Source: Vibrio coralliilyticus ATCC BAA-450 (lineage in GTDB: Bacteria; Pseudomonadota; Gammaproteobacteria; Enterobacterales; Vibrionaceae). From it: 64,000 nucleotides of DNA. The position numbers and the translations under genes were made by a program. Positions 53,521 through 62,582 of the stretch are shown here, piece after piece. The stretch lies in NCBI RefSeq assembly GCF_000176135.1, contig NZ_ACZN01000018.1:186001-250000 (forward strand), read 5' to 3'. Position 1 is the first letter of the stretch; every line of letters starts with the position of its first letter. Below the pieces are notes generated by a model. The model searched no databases and was not told where the DNA came from. It saw only the letters and a program-made list of their open reading frames with translations.

Positions 53521-53677
53521 AAAGTATTAATCTACGTGAAATCTGACTCGTTTGTTGCCATTACTCCTCTCTTTCTTGAAACCATTAAACATAATTGTAT
53601 TTACCATAAAATACCTAATATACAACTTAACCATCTATCGATGATTAAGCTGCATATTACGAGTCTTCTTAAACTCA

Positions 53678-54193
53678 TTACTTGATGTGGTCACGCGCAA
53701 ACCTGTTTAACTCGGAAATGGATCGGATGACGTGTAGAGATTTTTTTTCTGAAATGGATTCTAACCTTTGTATGAACTTGTCGTTCCAAAACTTTGGACT
53801 GAGTTTTAAGAATCGATAACTTTGGATTGTGCCATTCCAGACTGAGCTTCCATCTGGCCAACCTTCAGGTTTAACTATTAACCCTTTTAAAAGCCTCTTG
53901 GTGACTAGCCAATAACTCGTGATATATGGAAGATCGATGTACACCAAGGTATCAGCTTCATCTAATCTCTGATTGAATGACTCCATAGGTCCAAGCCCGT
54001 CGATTATCCAACTTTCCGCTTCAAGGATATTGTTATGGGCTTCTTTGAACGTTGCTGCATCAACATGCTCACCATTTTTCTTGTAGACGATCGAATCAAG
54101 TTGATGCAATTCAATGCCTGTCTCGCGTGCCAATTGTTTGCTCAGCGTTGATTTTCCGCTTCCTGGCTTGCCGAAAACTGCGATTTTCTTCAT
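53678..54193 (-). CDS. P-loop kinase-like protein
   Basis: The 171-residue protein has a Walker A at the N-terminus (KKIAVFGKPGSGKSTLSKQLA) and resembles small adenylate-kinase-like or topology modulation NTPases: it keeps an LHQLDSIVYKKNGEHV segment and an IIDGLGP loop. It lacks the full lid of adenylate kinase. GGAGG lies 4 bases before the ATG. A terminator and a tiny ORF lie upstream. Substrate is unknown. Confidence 0.8.
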   Translation of the reverse strand: MKKIAVFGKPGSGKSTLSKQLARETGIELHQLDSIVYKKNGEHVDAATFKEAHNNILEAESWIIDGLGPMESFNQRLDEADTLVYIDLPYITSYWLVTKRLLKGLIVKPEGWPDGSSVWNGTIQSYRFLKLSPKFWNDKFIQRLESISEKKSLHVIRSISELNRFARDHIK

Positions 54194-54236
54194 TTTACCT
54201 CCTTATTGTAGGACTGAACCCACGAGGCAGATACAG

Positions 54237-54263
54237 AAAACCCACCTCGATTCGGTGGGTTTT
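54237..54263 (-). terminator. Intrinsic terminator/possible attenuator
   Basis: Perfect 10-bp arms AAAACCCACC and GGTGGGTTTT with a 7-base loop; A and T tracts on both sides. It ends the minus-strand transcript of the 54401-56797 gene and lies 43 bases before the P-loop gene ATG, so it could also attenuate that gene. Confidence 0.85.
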
Positions 54264-54295
54264 AAAAATCTAACGCGTACTGCTTCCCACCATTC

Positions 54296-54346
54296 CTATG
54301 GAATGATGGTAATTCGGTTTGAGTGGCGCTTAAGATCTCTATTCAT
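54296..54346 (-). CDS. Possible leader peptide (16 residues)
   Basis: A 16-codon ORF (MNRDLKRHSNRITIIP) has AGGATG upstream of its ATG and stops 33 bases before the terminator that precedes the P-loop gene. This layout is that of a translated leader controlling a terminator, but no run of one amino acid is seen. It may be only a chance ORF. Confidence 0.3.
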   Translation of the reverse strand: MNRDLKRHSNRITIIP

Positions 54347-54400
54347 ACTTTCATCCTCGTATACACTCTGAGCAATGTCAATGTGTTCGTTATTCAAAAA

Positions 54401-56797
54401 TTAAGCTTTGTCTAAAGGTCCAAAACTACTTTGATACAAGCCCGAGAAGGTTTCTAATATTAGGCTTTGCTCGCTACACATTGCTTTATATGATGAAGCG
54501 TAAGCCCCCTCTGCTATTTTTCTAAGTAACTTGGCGCCGTCACAAGGGGTATATAAATTATTTGAACATTCGACTAACTCTTTTCCAGAGGAATGGTAGT
54601 CTGTCTTTAGACCGCTTTCTTGAGGAAGAATGACATAGTTGACACCAAACTCTTGAGCTATTGATATTGAGCCTTTTCCTTCAGCTAAAACTAGGTTAAC
54701 TTTCTTTATCAGGTAGTTATTTACACTAGCCGGCAATCTACCTACTGTTACAAATAGAGCCCTATTTGAAGGACTGTTGAGAGTTTCAATCAAATCAGGG
54801 CTATCAATAGAGATAGAATCATAAGAGCCCAAATCAGGGATGTGTTTGTCTCCCACAACAAGTACAACGGCTTTCTTACTCAAGTTTTCGAATGCGTAGT
54901 GTTGTGTTTCAATCAGATCTTGACGATGTTCTGCTGGTACCTGATGGTAACCATAGTTGTAAACTAGGTAGAGTTGATCGTTATTCAGTATCGAGTTAAG
55001 TCCATGCTGGATAGCTTGAGGTAACTCAGACTCTTTTATCGCGTTGTCGGAGATCAGTGTTCGATAAATTGCGTTGTCATCTATGCCACACGGGTATTCT
55101 TTTTCTTTGCCATTTTCATAGATTGTACGCTTATCGGGCTTGTGATCCTTATCCCTCATGTGTACCTCAGTAACCTCACCGGAATCATAGTCTGCAACCT
55201 GTGCATAAGAATCCCTTGCACCAGACAATAATAGGGTTTTACCTCGATGAGTTCTTTTATCGATAAGCCTTTCAAAGTCAAACGACTGCTGCTCCCAGTC
55301 AGGGCAAAGCTTTTTAAACTTATCTTGTGCGGTATCTTTACCTTCTTGAGTGAGAACGAAAGTAAAAGTGCCTTCAAGTGGGTATTCCGAATAGTTTTCA
55401 AATAACCCGGTCTTTTCTGGGCCGTGGGTATCATCGGACATTGTGTAAACTACCGCTTGACCTTCACTAAATGCAGTTAGCGCCTCACCTAGCTCAGACG
55501 CATTGGTTGGACAACCTTCAATGTTAGATGCGAGCTTAAGTACGGTTTGATTTTTTGCGTTTTTCTGGACTATGGCCCCTTCACCGCCAAACTCTTGATA
55601 AAACGATTGTAGTTGACTGTCTATTTTGTAGTCGTCTTTCCATTTGGCTTTGAAGCTCACCGTCTGAGTAAAGCCTGTACTTTCCTCGTCATCGTCCGTG
55701 AGGATTATAAATCTTGGTGGTTTATTGAAGTAACTTTTGAATTCGTTAATGGCTCTAAGGTTAATTCCTTGCTCACCAAAGTTAGGGGAGTTTGGAAAAA
55801 AGAAAATAAAGTTGTCAAACTTTGTACAGTATTGGCGTAGCTGTTCCTCTTTCGTGACTGGGAGGATCAATACTGGAACATTGTCAGGAATAGAATGACT
55901 CTGCATGACATTAACCATGGTTTCACTGAGCTTATGTTGTTTGAATTGTCCCCATATATCGCCAAATGGGTGAACGGCTTTAAACTGCTTTAAAGGGGGC
56001 CATACTTCAGCGCCCTGCTCTGCTTCAGGTCGTTTCTCTAATGCTGACGTTCTTGCGGCAACAATGTCGTCCATTTCCAGTTTAAGTGCGTGTTCGTCGA
56101 GCCATTGAGTGGTCGCCGCATTTAGCTGATCTTGGCTAAGTTTTTCCAAGCGATATAGAAAATGTTGATCGGGTGCTGGTGCATCTTCTCGTTTATATGG
56201 CAGTAAGACACTCGTTAACTGGTTTGGCGATAACAGATCGTCATTCAGTTTCGATGCTTCAGACAAGGTTGCCTGAAACGTTGAACGCCCTTCTCCAGCT
56301 ATACAATATTCACGGCTTAGCTTCCCACTAATAAAGTGATAAAAGTAGCCCGTTGTCGGAAATGCCAATTTACTCTCGTGTGCTTTGATTGCTAACTTTA
56401 CCGGTATAAATTCGGCGTTAATGTGTTCGGTACCTTTGGGTTTAGGTATAACGTCGAAGCAAGTCGTATGATGTTTGGCGAAGAGTTCATGGTGGAGCAC
56501 CTTTTCTTCACTTTGAAAACAATGAGCGGTCAGAACGCTTGTTTTCTCATGTGTCTCCTCTTTTGACCATTGTGACACTGGCGCTTCAAGCTCAGTGCTC
56601 CCCAAAGACCATTGTCCAGTCTGGAGTGAATTAAGTTCCTCGTTCGTGCAATGGATTTTTACATTGATTTCATATTCTGGTTCGGGATCCGGCGTCTCTT
56701 GTATAGGTTGTTGAGGTTGGATATTGGTGCCACCTTGCTCTTCTTCAATTGGGGCATACCCTGCTCTCACGACTTTCTTATTATTCTCGTAATACAT
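54401..56797 (-). CDS. Large unrecognised protein, possible secreted effector
   Basis: This 798-residue protein has no signal peptide or membrane segment. A proline-rich N-terminus (IQPQQPIQETPDPEPEYEI) leads to a region with GYFYHFISGKLSREYCIAGEGRSTFQATLSE and TSVLLPYKREDAPAPDQHFLYRLEKLSQDQL, a pattern I associate weakly with proteins near type VI secretion genes. The C-terminal 200 residues include ALFVTVGRLPASVNNYLIKKVNLVLAEGKGSISIAQEFGVNYVILPQE, which has the look of a glycosyltransferase-B type end. It follows a 95-residue gene 86 bases upstream. No function is claimed. Confidence 0.6.
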   Translation of the reverse strand: MYYENNKKVVRAGYAPIEEEQGGTNIQPQQPIQETPDPEPEYEINVKIHCTNEELNSLQTGQWSLGSTELEAPVSQWSKEETHEKTSVLTAHCFQSEEKVLHHELFAKHHTTCFDVIPKPKGTEHINAEFIPVKLAIKAHESKLAFPTTGYFYHFISGKLSREYCIAGEGRSTFQATLSEASKLNDDLLSPNQLTSVLLPYKREDAPAPDQHFLYRLEKLSQDQLNAATTQWLDEHALKLEMDDIVAARTSALEKRPEAEQGAEVWPPLKQFKAVHPFGDIWGQFKQHKLSETMVNVMQSHSIPDNVPVLILPVTKEEQLRQYCTKFDNFIFFFPNSPNFGEQGINLRAINEFKSYFNKPPRFIILTDDDEESTGFTQTVSFKAKWKDDYKIDSQLQSFYQEFGGEGAIVQKNAKNQTVLKLASNIEGCPTNASELGEALTAFSEGQAVVYTMSDDTHGPEKTGLFENYSEYPLEGTFTFVLTQEGKDTAQDKFKKLCPDWEQQSFDFERLIDKRTHRGKTLLLSGARDSYAQVADYDSGEVTEVHMRDKDHKPDKRTIYENGKEKEYPCGIDDNAIYRTLISDNAIKESELPQAIQHGLNSILNNDQLYLVYNYGYHQVPAEHRQDLIETQHYAFENLSKKAVVLVVGDKHIPDLGSYDSISIDSPDLIETLNSPSNRALFVTVGRLPASVNNYLIKKVNLVLAEGKGSISIAQEFGVNYVILPQESGLKTDYHSSGKELVECSNNLYTPCDGAKLLRKIAEGAYASSYKAMCSEQSLILETFSGLYQSSFGPLDKA

Positions 56798-56883
56798 GCT
56801 AATTAGCCTATGATGTTGTGGTTGTTTATTGTTGTAATATTTCTTTTATCAGGCAGTTAACGGCCTTGCTCAATTAAACTGAG

Positions 56884-57171
56884 TTAAATGCCTGTACTTC
56901 TGATTTCTCGTAGTTCGTCTCTTAGTCTTAACTGATTGTTGCACTTGGCAAGTTCTTTAAGGTGGGTGATTTTCGCTTGATAAACCGGCATGCGCTCCGC
57001 AGTGATCTTAGAACAGATTGCCCCGAGCTCTGAGTTAGCCAACTTCATGAGCTCAGAACGCATAGGGCCTTTACAGAATTTCTTGATGGTGTTTTTGAGG
57101 ACAACTAACTCGCCAGTCGCGATTTGTTGAGGTGAGCTTTTAGCAATAATTGCAGCTGCTTCATTTTCCAT
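56884..57171 (-). CDS. Small hypothetical protein, likely partner of the next gene
   Basis: The 95-residue protein is helical and charged (MENEAAAIIAKSSPQQIATGELVVLKNTIKKFCKGPMRSELMKLANSE...) with four cysteines and no signal peptide. GGAGAC lies before the ATG. It lies 86 bases upstream of the 798-residue gene, so the two are probably cotranscribed. An adaptor, chaperone or immunity role is conceivable but not shown. Confidence 0.6.
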   Translation of the reverse strand: MENEAAAIIAKSSPQQIATGELVVLKNTIKKFCKGPMRSELMKLANSELGAICSKITAERMPVYQAKITHLKELAKCNNQLRLRDELREIRSTGI

Positions 57172-57281
57172 ATTTGTCTCCCTGACAATAGGTTTAAAGA
57201 AGCATTATTCTCATATCAAAATGATTGAATATAAAATGAAAAAGTCTAAAAAGAAGTAATGATGTCGCCAACCCTATATAT

Positions 57282-57336
57282 AGCCAGCGTTTATAGCCAA
57301 TTTGAAGTTTATCTAAATGGCTCACTAACGCTGGCT
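57282..57336. repeat. Long imperfect inverted repeat (hairpin)
   Basis: AGCCAGCGTT (57282-57291) pairs with AACGCTGGCT (57327-57336), and AGCCA with TGGCT inside, separated by an 18-base loop. It is just beyond bsrV (minus strand). There is no clear T-tract on the minus strand, so it may be a weak terminator or a structured site. Confidence 0.6.
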
Positions 57337-57360
57337 TTGAACTGCTTTATGTGATCTTGG

Positions 57361-58578
57361 TTACGGTATGTAAAGCCTTGGATTGGCCGTTCCCCAAACG
57401 GTATAAAGCTCTGGGAATATCAATTCAGCATGTTCTTCCATTTCTCCGACACTGATTTGTGCATTCGCTTGTTGGCCAAACAGTGTGACTTCTTGTCCCG
57501 TAATTACACCTTTAACATCAGTAACATCGACCATCGTCGTGTTCATTGATGTTTTCCCTACAACCGGAGCACGTTGCCCATTCACTATTACATGGGCTCG
57601 GTTACCCATTTTTCTCGGGTAACCATCAGAGTACCCTACGGGTAAATTGGCCAATACACTGTCACGTTTAGTCACGTAGCTACTGTCATAGCCGACGGTA
57701 GAATTGGCAGGAACATTGTGTAAAGACGCGACTCGAGTTTTGAAACTAACAATTGAGGGATATTCCGGGTTAGTTGGCAGATCGCCATACAGTACCCCGC
57801 CGGGTCTCACCATATCCAGTTGCGCTTCAGGAACGTTCAATGCTGTATAAGAGTTTGATACATGGAGTAAAACATCATCCCTATTCAAGTTAGCGTTTTC
57901 GATCAGCCATGCTGAGCTTTGATTGAAATCTGCGAGTTTGCTTCTCACTTCGTCAGCATCATAATTTGGGAAATGCGTCATGATGCCCACGATATCGATG
58001 CCTTGGTGCTTCGCAATATCAAGTGCTTCTTGCTTACCTTTTTCGGTACTCATATCAATCCCATTTCGAGACATGCCGCCATCATTCAACGCTAAATGGA
58101 CTTTGATTGTTTTGTCTGTGCTTAGAGATTTGATCTGATTCGCCTGCTCCAAGCTGCCAATAAGCTCTTCAATATCAAGATCCATGGCTTGTTCAATTTC
58201 CTGAATGTCAGCAGATCGAACACGAACTAACTGGCCTTCAAACCCACTATCTCGAACAGTCCTCGCCTCAGCATTACTAGCGATTGCGATGCAAGGGACA
58301 TTGAGCTCAAGAATGGTCGGCATTAAGCCGCGTATTCCATTGCCATAGGCATCGGCCTTCATCACCACACAAAGCTTTGTTTGACTGCTGAGGTGGGAGC
58401 GAAATAGTGCCATGTTTTGTTTGAATTGACCCAGGCTAATCTCAAGCCATGCGTTCGATTGCTGTACTTGATTCATTGCTGGCGGAGTGTCTGGCAAGGC
58501 TATAGGTGCAGCCATGGAACCCATTGGAAATAGTGCAGATGCGACTGCAAGTGAAACCAGTGTTGCGCGGAAAACCAT
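57361..58578 (-). CDS. bsrV: Periplasmic broad-spectrum amino acid racemase BsrV
   Basis: BsrV makes D-amino acids such as D-Met, D-Leu and D-Arg in the periplasm. The 405-residue protein is an alanine-racemase fold with a signal peptide (LVSLAVASALFPMGSMA), the PLP lysine in VVMKADAYGNGI, the RPGGVLYGDLP segment and catalytic tyrosine region VGYDSSYVTKRD. The N-terminal signal and the long N-terminal stretch separate it from cytoplasmic Alr. GGGAGG precedes the ATG. It is downstream of the chemoreceptor gene, as in V. cholerae. Confidence 0.93.
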   Translation of the reverse strand: MVFRATLVSLAVASALFPMGSMAAPIALPDTPPAMNQVQQSNAWLEISLGQFKQNMALFRSHLSSQTKLCVVMKADAYGNGIRGLMPTILELNVPCIAIASNAEARTVRDSGFEGQLVRVRSADIQEIEQAMDLDIEELIGSLEQANQIKSLSTDKTIKVHLALNDGGMSRNGIDMSTEKGKQEALDIAKHQGIDIVGIMTHFPNYDADEVRSKLADFNQSSAWLIENANLNRDDVLLHVSNSYTALNVPEAQLDMVRPGGVLYGDLPTNPEYPSIVSFKTRVASLHNVPANSTVGYDSSYVTKRDSVLANLPVGYSDGYPRKMGNRAHVIVNGQRAPVVGKTSMNTTMVDVTDVKGVITGQEVTLFGQQANAQISVGEMEEHAELIFPELYTVWGTANPRLYIP

Positions 58579-58615
58579 AAAACCTCCCTATTCCAGACCG
58601 TATTCGTCTGAATCA

Positions 58616-60247
58616 CTAATCCAATTTGAATTTACCCATCGCTTGCTGGAGCGAGGCGGACAGGCGGCTGAGCTCCTGACAACCCTGTGCGGTGCTTTCA
58701 GAGCCAGCAGAAACAGATTGAGCAGACATGTTAATACTCTCAATATTTGAACTGAGCTCCTCAGCCACACTATCCTGCTGATTACACGCGCTGGCTATTT
58801 GCGTTCCCATGTCAGCTATTTCTGAGATGAAGCCACGAATCGCGGTCATAAGTTCTTGAGACTGATTACCTTGCTCGACGCACGTTTCGATTTGCTGACG
58901 CGAACGATCGGTTGTTTCTTTTGCCTGGCTGGCAATAGCCTGAAGTTTCTCGATGATTGCGGTGATTTCACTTGTGGAAGCCTGTGTACGCCCGGCGAGT
59001 GTACGAACTTCGTCTGCTACAACAGCAAAACCTCGTCCAGATTCACCCGCTCGTGCTGCCTCAATAGCGGCGTTTAGTGCGAGCAGGTTGGTTTGATCGG
59101 CAATGTCTCGGATCACATCGACAATGGTATTAACCTGGTTCGATTGTTGTTCAAGCTCGGCAACACTCTCACCCGCTTCCCCCATGATCTGTGCGACATT
59201 TTGAATAGAACCGACCATTGCTTTGGTATTACGTGCCCCTTCTTGAACTTTGCCATTCGCGTCATTGGCTTTTTCAGCAGAGACTTCTGTGGTTTGAGCT
59301 ACATTTGCCACAGAGGATTTCATTTCCCCCATCGCCGTCGCAACATGGGTGACCTGTGATTGCTGATCTTGCATTTCACGCGCTGATTTGTTCGATGTAT
59401 GCGTCATGTCATCGACTGCGCGCCCGAGCTCGCGAACCACTGTGACGCTCTGGTTGATCAAGTCTCTGAGGTTGCTTTGCATTCGGGTCGAAGCATCAGC
59501 CAGCTCACCTAATTCATCGTTACCGATCGCTGAGCGATCCAGTGTTCTAGACAGATCCCCCTCGGCGATTGCATTGGCTTGCTTAACAACGACAACTAAA
59601 GGACCGCATATAAGTCGGGTCAGAAACATCGTCATAATCACCATGACTGCGACGATCAAAACATTGATGATCATTGCTGAACGGCTTAAGCCATCGACTG
59701 ACGATAAAATCGCTTCCCGATTACTGTTCATTGCACCTTTGAGAATGTCGACCAATATATTAATGTCAGCCTCTATGCTCTCAAACTCACCGAGTGAGTT
59801 AGCCAATATGGGGTAAGCGGTTTCTTTGTCCATGTTGGACATGGCTTGATTGAATGAGTCCATCGTCGCCAGATAACCTTGCCACTTCTTATCTAGTCGC
59901 TTGAAGGTTTGTTCTTCTTCACCAGGCCAAACGGTCTTTCCGTAGGCGCTGAGCCCTTTATTAATTTCCTGACGAATGTTCTCGTTGCTTGAAATGGTGG
60001 ATTGAACTTTTGCAGGATCACTCATCGCAAAGGCGGCAAACTGAGCTCTTCGCCATAACGACATCTGGTCTCGAATAGAGTCGACTTTCTCGACAGCAGG
60101 CAGTGTATCGTCGGTATAGTTGAGGAGTTCGGCTTTAATGTTCCTTAGTTCACTCAGCATTAAAAAGCCGAAGCCCAAATTCATTACGGCGATAACGACA
60201 AACGCTAAGGCAATTTTTTTGCCGATCGAAAGGTTCTTCACATGCAT
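58616..60247 (-). CDS. Methyl-accepting chemotaxis protein
   Basis: The 543-residue receptor has transmembrane segments at about 11-31 and 191-213, a four-helix periplasmic sensor domain, HAMP (about 214-266) and the signalling core IADQTNLLALNAAIEAARAGESGRGFAVVADEVRTLAGRT. From memory, the V. cholerae gene beside bsrV encodes a D-amino-acid-sensing receptor (MCP-DRK), so this is the likely orthologue. Start ATG 60247; 37 bases separate its stop from the bsrV ATG, so the two form an operon. Confidence 0.9.
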   Translation of the reverse strand: MHVKNLSIGKKIALAFVVIAVMNLGFGFLMLSELRNIKAELLNYTDDTLPAVEKVDSIRDQMSLWRRAQFAAFAMSDPAKVQSTISSNENIRQEINKGLSAYGKTVWPGEEEQTFKRLDKKWQGYLATMDSFNQAMSNMDKETAYPILANSLGEFESIEADINILVDILKGAMNSNREAILSSVDGLSRSAMIINVLIVAVMVIMTMFLTRLICGPLVVVVKQANAIAEGDLSRTLDRSAIGNDELGELADASTRMQSNLRDLINQSVTVVRELGRAVDDMTHTSNKSAREMQDQQSQVTHVATAMGEMKSSVANVAQTTEVSAEKANDANGKVQEGARNTKAMVGSIQNVAQIMGEAGESVAELEQQSNQVNTIVDVIRDIADQTNLLALNAAIEAARAGESGRGFAVVADEVRTLAGRTQASTSEITAIIEKLQAIASQAKETTDRSRQQIETCVEQGNQSQELMTAIRGFISEIADMGTQIASACNQQDSVAEELSSNIESINMSAQSVSAGSESTAQGCQELSRLSASLQQAMGKFKLD

Positions 60248-60675
60248 ACGTTAGGTACCTTACATCTAAGTTAAGAGTGCCCTGTGTATGACATCCTTCT
60301 CTCTTCAAGGACTTTGGGGTACACGCACTCTTTATTCAGCACGAGTACAGCCAGTCACAGCTGAATGCTCATACTGTTTTAACACTCAATAAAGATAGGC
60401 AAGGATAATGTGAATAGCGAGTAGTAATAGACGGTGCATATGAAAAGATAGTGATTAGAATAAATTTTGTGACGTTGTCACTAATGGTTTTGAGAAATTG
60501 AATAATGATAAAAGTAACAGATTTTCAGTATGTTATTGATGCTTCACTGTGTAACCGACTAGAGTCATTGCACCACTTCTCTGCCACAATTCATAATTTC
60601 TAACATTCCTCAATACACTTTATAAATCTCATCTACTTTCCAATATATGCATCCAATTACTTATTGATGAGAGCT
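60248..60675. other. Divergent intergenic region with matS
   Basis: This 428-base gap holds a matS site (60469-60481) and the promoters of the divergent receptor and carotenoid-oxygenase genes. I see no ORF. The sequence is AT-rich near the centre. Confidence 0.6.
60469..60481. promoter_or_regulatory. matS: matS site
   Basis: GTGACGTTGTCAC matches GTGACRNYGTCAC exactly. It is on the other side of dif from the 43468 site, about 7 kb from dif. Confidence 0.92.
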
Positions 60676-62517
60676 ATGGAAAGACGTACTTTTTTAAAGG
60701 GATTAGCGGGTGTTACTCTTGTGCCTGGGCAGCTGTTCGCTTCACCGACTGTGAATCACTCACTTTTCCCAGAGTCGATAATGCAAGCAGACTTCACGCC
60801 CTCTTCGGGCAACCTAAACTTGCTTTACGGGCAATTACCCAATGACATTATGGGCCATGTGTTCTTTGCTGAAGGCATTCCACTCGAACGGGATCACCTT
60901 AGCCCGAGTGGTCGTGGTGCGCTGACCCGCTTGGATTTCTCCCTTGGGCAAGTGTCGTTTATGCGCAAAATGATCGACACCCCTTCTGCTATCATGCAAC
61001 AGCACATCCACTATTGGCCTGATAGATTCAAATTACTCGGTGGTATGGCGTATTACAGCCCTTCTATGGGATTTGTGAACTACTGTAATACCGCACCCAA
61101 CTACCTTGGTGATAACCGCTTCGCTTTAAGTTACGAAGGCGGCGTTCCTTATGAATTTGATGCGACAACATTAGATCTCATTACGCCCATCGGTCATTAC
61201 GATGAATGGCGTAGCAGTTTACCACCATGGATGGACGCACTGACGCCGGAAAAATGGCTATTTCCTCAGGTACGGACCACTGGGCACCCATACTTTGACC
61301 TCGAATCAGACGAGTGTTTTACCATCAACTATGGGGGTAACGTTTCAAATACGGGGACCAAGAATGGATTTATCAGACTCTTGAAGTGGGATAAAAAAAG
61401 CGCCCTTCAAGGTTGGGATATCGTCGGACGAGATGGCCGACCAGCATTTATCGCTGCGACTGCGCATTCACTGGGTGTCACCCGCCATCATGTCCTGATA
61501 TTTGAAACAGCGGCACAAGTTGAGCCGCTAAGAATGATTGGTATCCGTTCAGTCTACGCTCAGCAACATCGCACGCCTGTATGGGTTATCCGCAAGAAAG
61601 ACCTGCTCTCAAATCGTGACATTGTCACCGCCGATTACATTGAGCTTAACTTTGATACCTCGGATGTCATGTGCAATTACGATGACCATGAGAACGAAAT
61701 TACGCTCTATGGGCAATATCTGGGCGCGATGGATAAATCTGAGCCGCAATATACTCGAGATAGATTGCTCTTCGGCGGAAGAGTCAGTGATTCGCTCGCA
61801 GGTTATCCTGCCGCACCGGTGGATGTGGGTGGCCTCGTTCGCGCGCGCATTCAAGTTCAATCTGATTCAGTACGTGAAATTACGGGTGATTTTCGTTTAA
61901 TTCGAGATGACCAGCTTTTCTGGGATATGAACGATCCCGCTTACCGAGGTCATTTCCAATTCCCTGAACAGTTTGACCATATCTACTGGGCCGCTGTGGG
62001 TTACAGAAAAGACCATGTTGTTGAGCGTGTCGCGGATACGTACGAGCAATACCCTAACCGCCTGTTTACCAATGACTCGTTACCTCAAGAAGACCAGCCT
62101 TCCGCACTCGTCCATATGGATTGTCAAAAGATGACAGTCACCGATGCTTATCAATTTCCTGCTGACTGTGTAATGCGAACGCCTCAGTTTATGTCGAGAC
62201 CCGGTAGCTACGCTCAAGATGACGGTTACGTCTTTACTGCGGTAGTTCGTAAGGAGCCAACCAACACCATTGGCAACGGTAAAGAAATCTGGATTTTTGA
62301 TGCGAAAAACCTCTCTCAAGGCCCGCTTGCCATTTTAGGTCATTCCCAACTCAATTTTGCGACAACGAATCATGCGCTTTGGGTTCCAGAGATAGGGCCA
62401 AGACCGCTTGACGGATACCAAGCCAATGTTGGCGAGTTCTTCCGCAGTCGAGCTCCTCAACATCGACGTGCCGTTCGGGAAGTTATCGAACAACAAATAT
62501 TGCCACGATTTGGCTGA
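60676..62517 (+). CDS. Carotenoid oxygenase family protein, Tat-exported
   Basis: The 613-residue protein has a twin-arginine signal (ERRTFLKGLAGVTLVPGQLFA) and the RPE65/carotenoid-cleavage fold. Candidate iron ligands lie in FIAATAHSLGVTRHHVLIFE, CNYDDHENE and FATTNHALWVPE (last histidine). The substrate could be a carotenoid, stilbene or lignin-type compound and cannot be told. ATG 60676 has GAGAG upstream; the ORF start at 60664 is TTG. The next gene, an FAD oxidase, follows after 65 bases, so the two may form an exported oxidation pathway. Confidence 0.85.
   Translation: MERRTFLKGLAGVTLVPGQLFASPTVNHSLFPESIMQADFTPSSGNLNLLYGQLPNDIMGHVFFAEGIPLERDHLSPSGRGALTRLDFSLGQVSFMRKMIDTPSAIMQQHIHYWPDRFKLLGGMAYYSPSMGFVNYCNTAPNYLGDNRFALSYEGGVPYEFDATTLDLITPIGHYDEWRSSLPPWMDALTPEKWLFPQVRTTGHPYFDLESDECFTINYGGNVSNTGTKNGFIRLLKWDKKSALQGWDIVGRDGRPAFIAATAHSLGVTRHHVLIFETAAQVEPLRMIGIRSVYAQQHRTPVWVIRKKDLLSNRDIVTADYIELNFDTSDVMCNYDDHENEITLYGQYLGAMDKSEPQYTRDRLLFGGRVSDSLAGYPAAPVDVGGLVRARIQVQSDSVREITGDFRLIRDDQLFWDMNDPAYRGHFQFPEQFDHIYWAAVGYRKDHVVERVADTYEQYPNRLFTNDSLPQEDQPSALVHMDCQKMTVTDAYQFPADCVMRTPQFMSRPGSYAQDDGYVFTAVVRKEPTNTIGNGKEIWIFDAKNLSQGPLAILGHSQLNFATTNHALWVPEIGPRPLDGYQANVGEFFRSRAPQHRRAVREVIEQQILPRFG
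61616..61628. promoter_or_regulatory. matS: matS site inside the carotenoid oxygenase gene
   Basis: GTGACATTGTCAC matches GTGACRNYGTCAC exactly, 1.1 kb from the previous site. Confidence 0.9.
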
Positions 62518-62582
62518 TACCTAATTTCAATTTCGAGCTGATGAAGCTCAATGTCACGATGCTTTTAAATAAGGAATATTTA

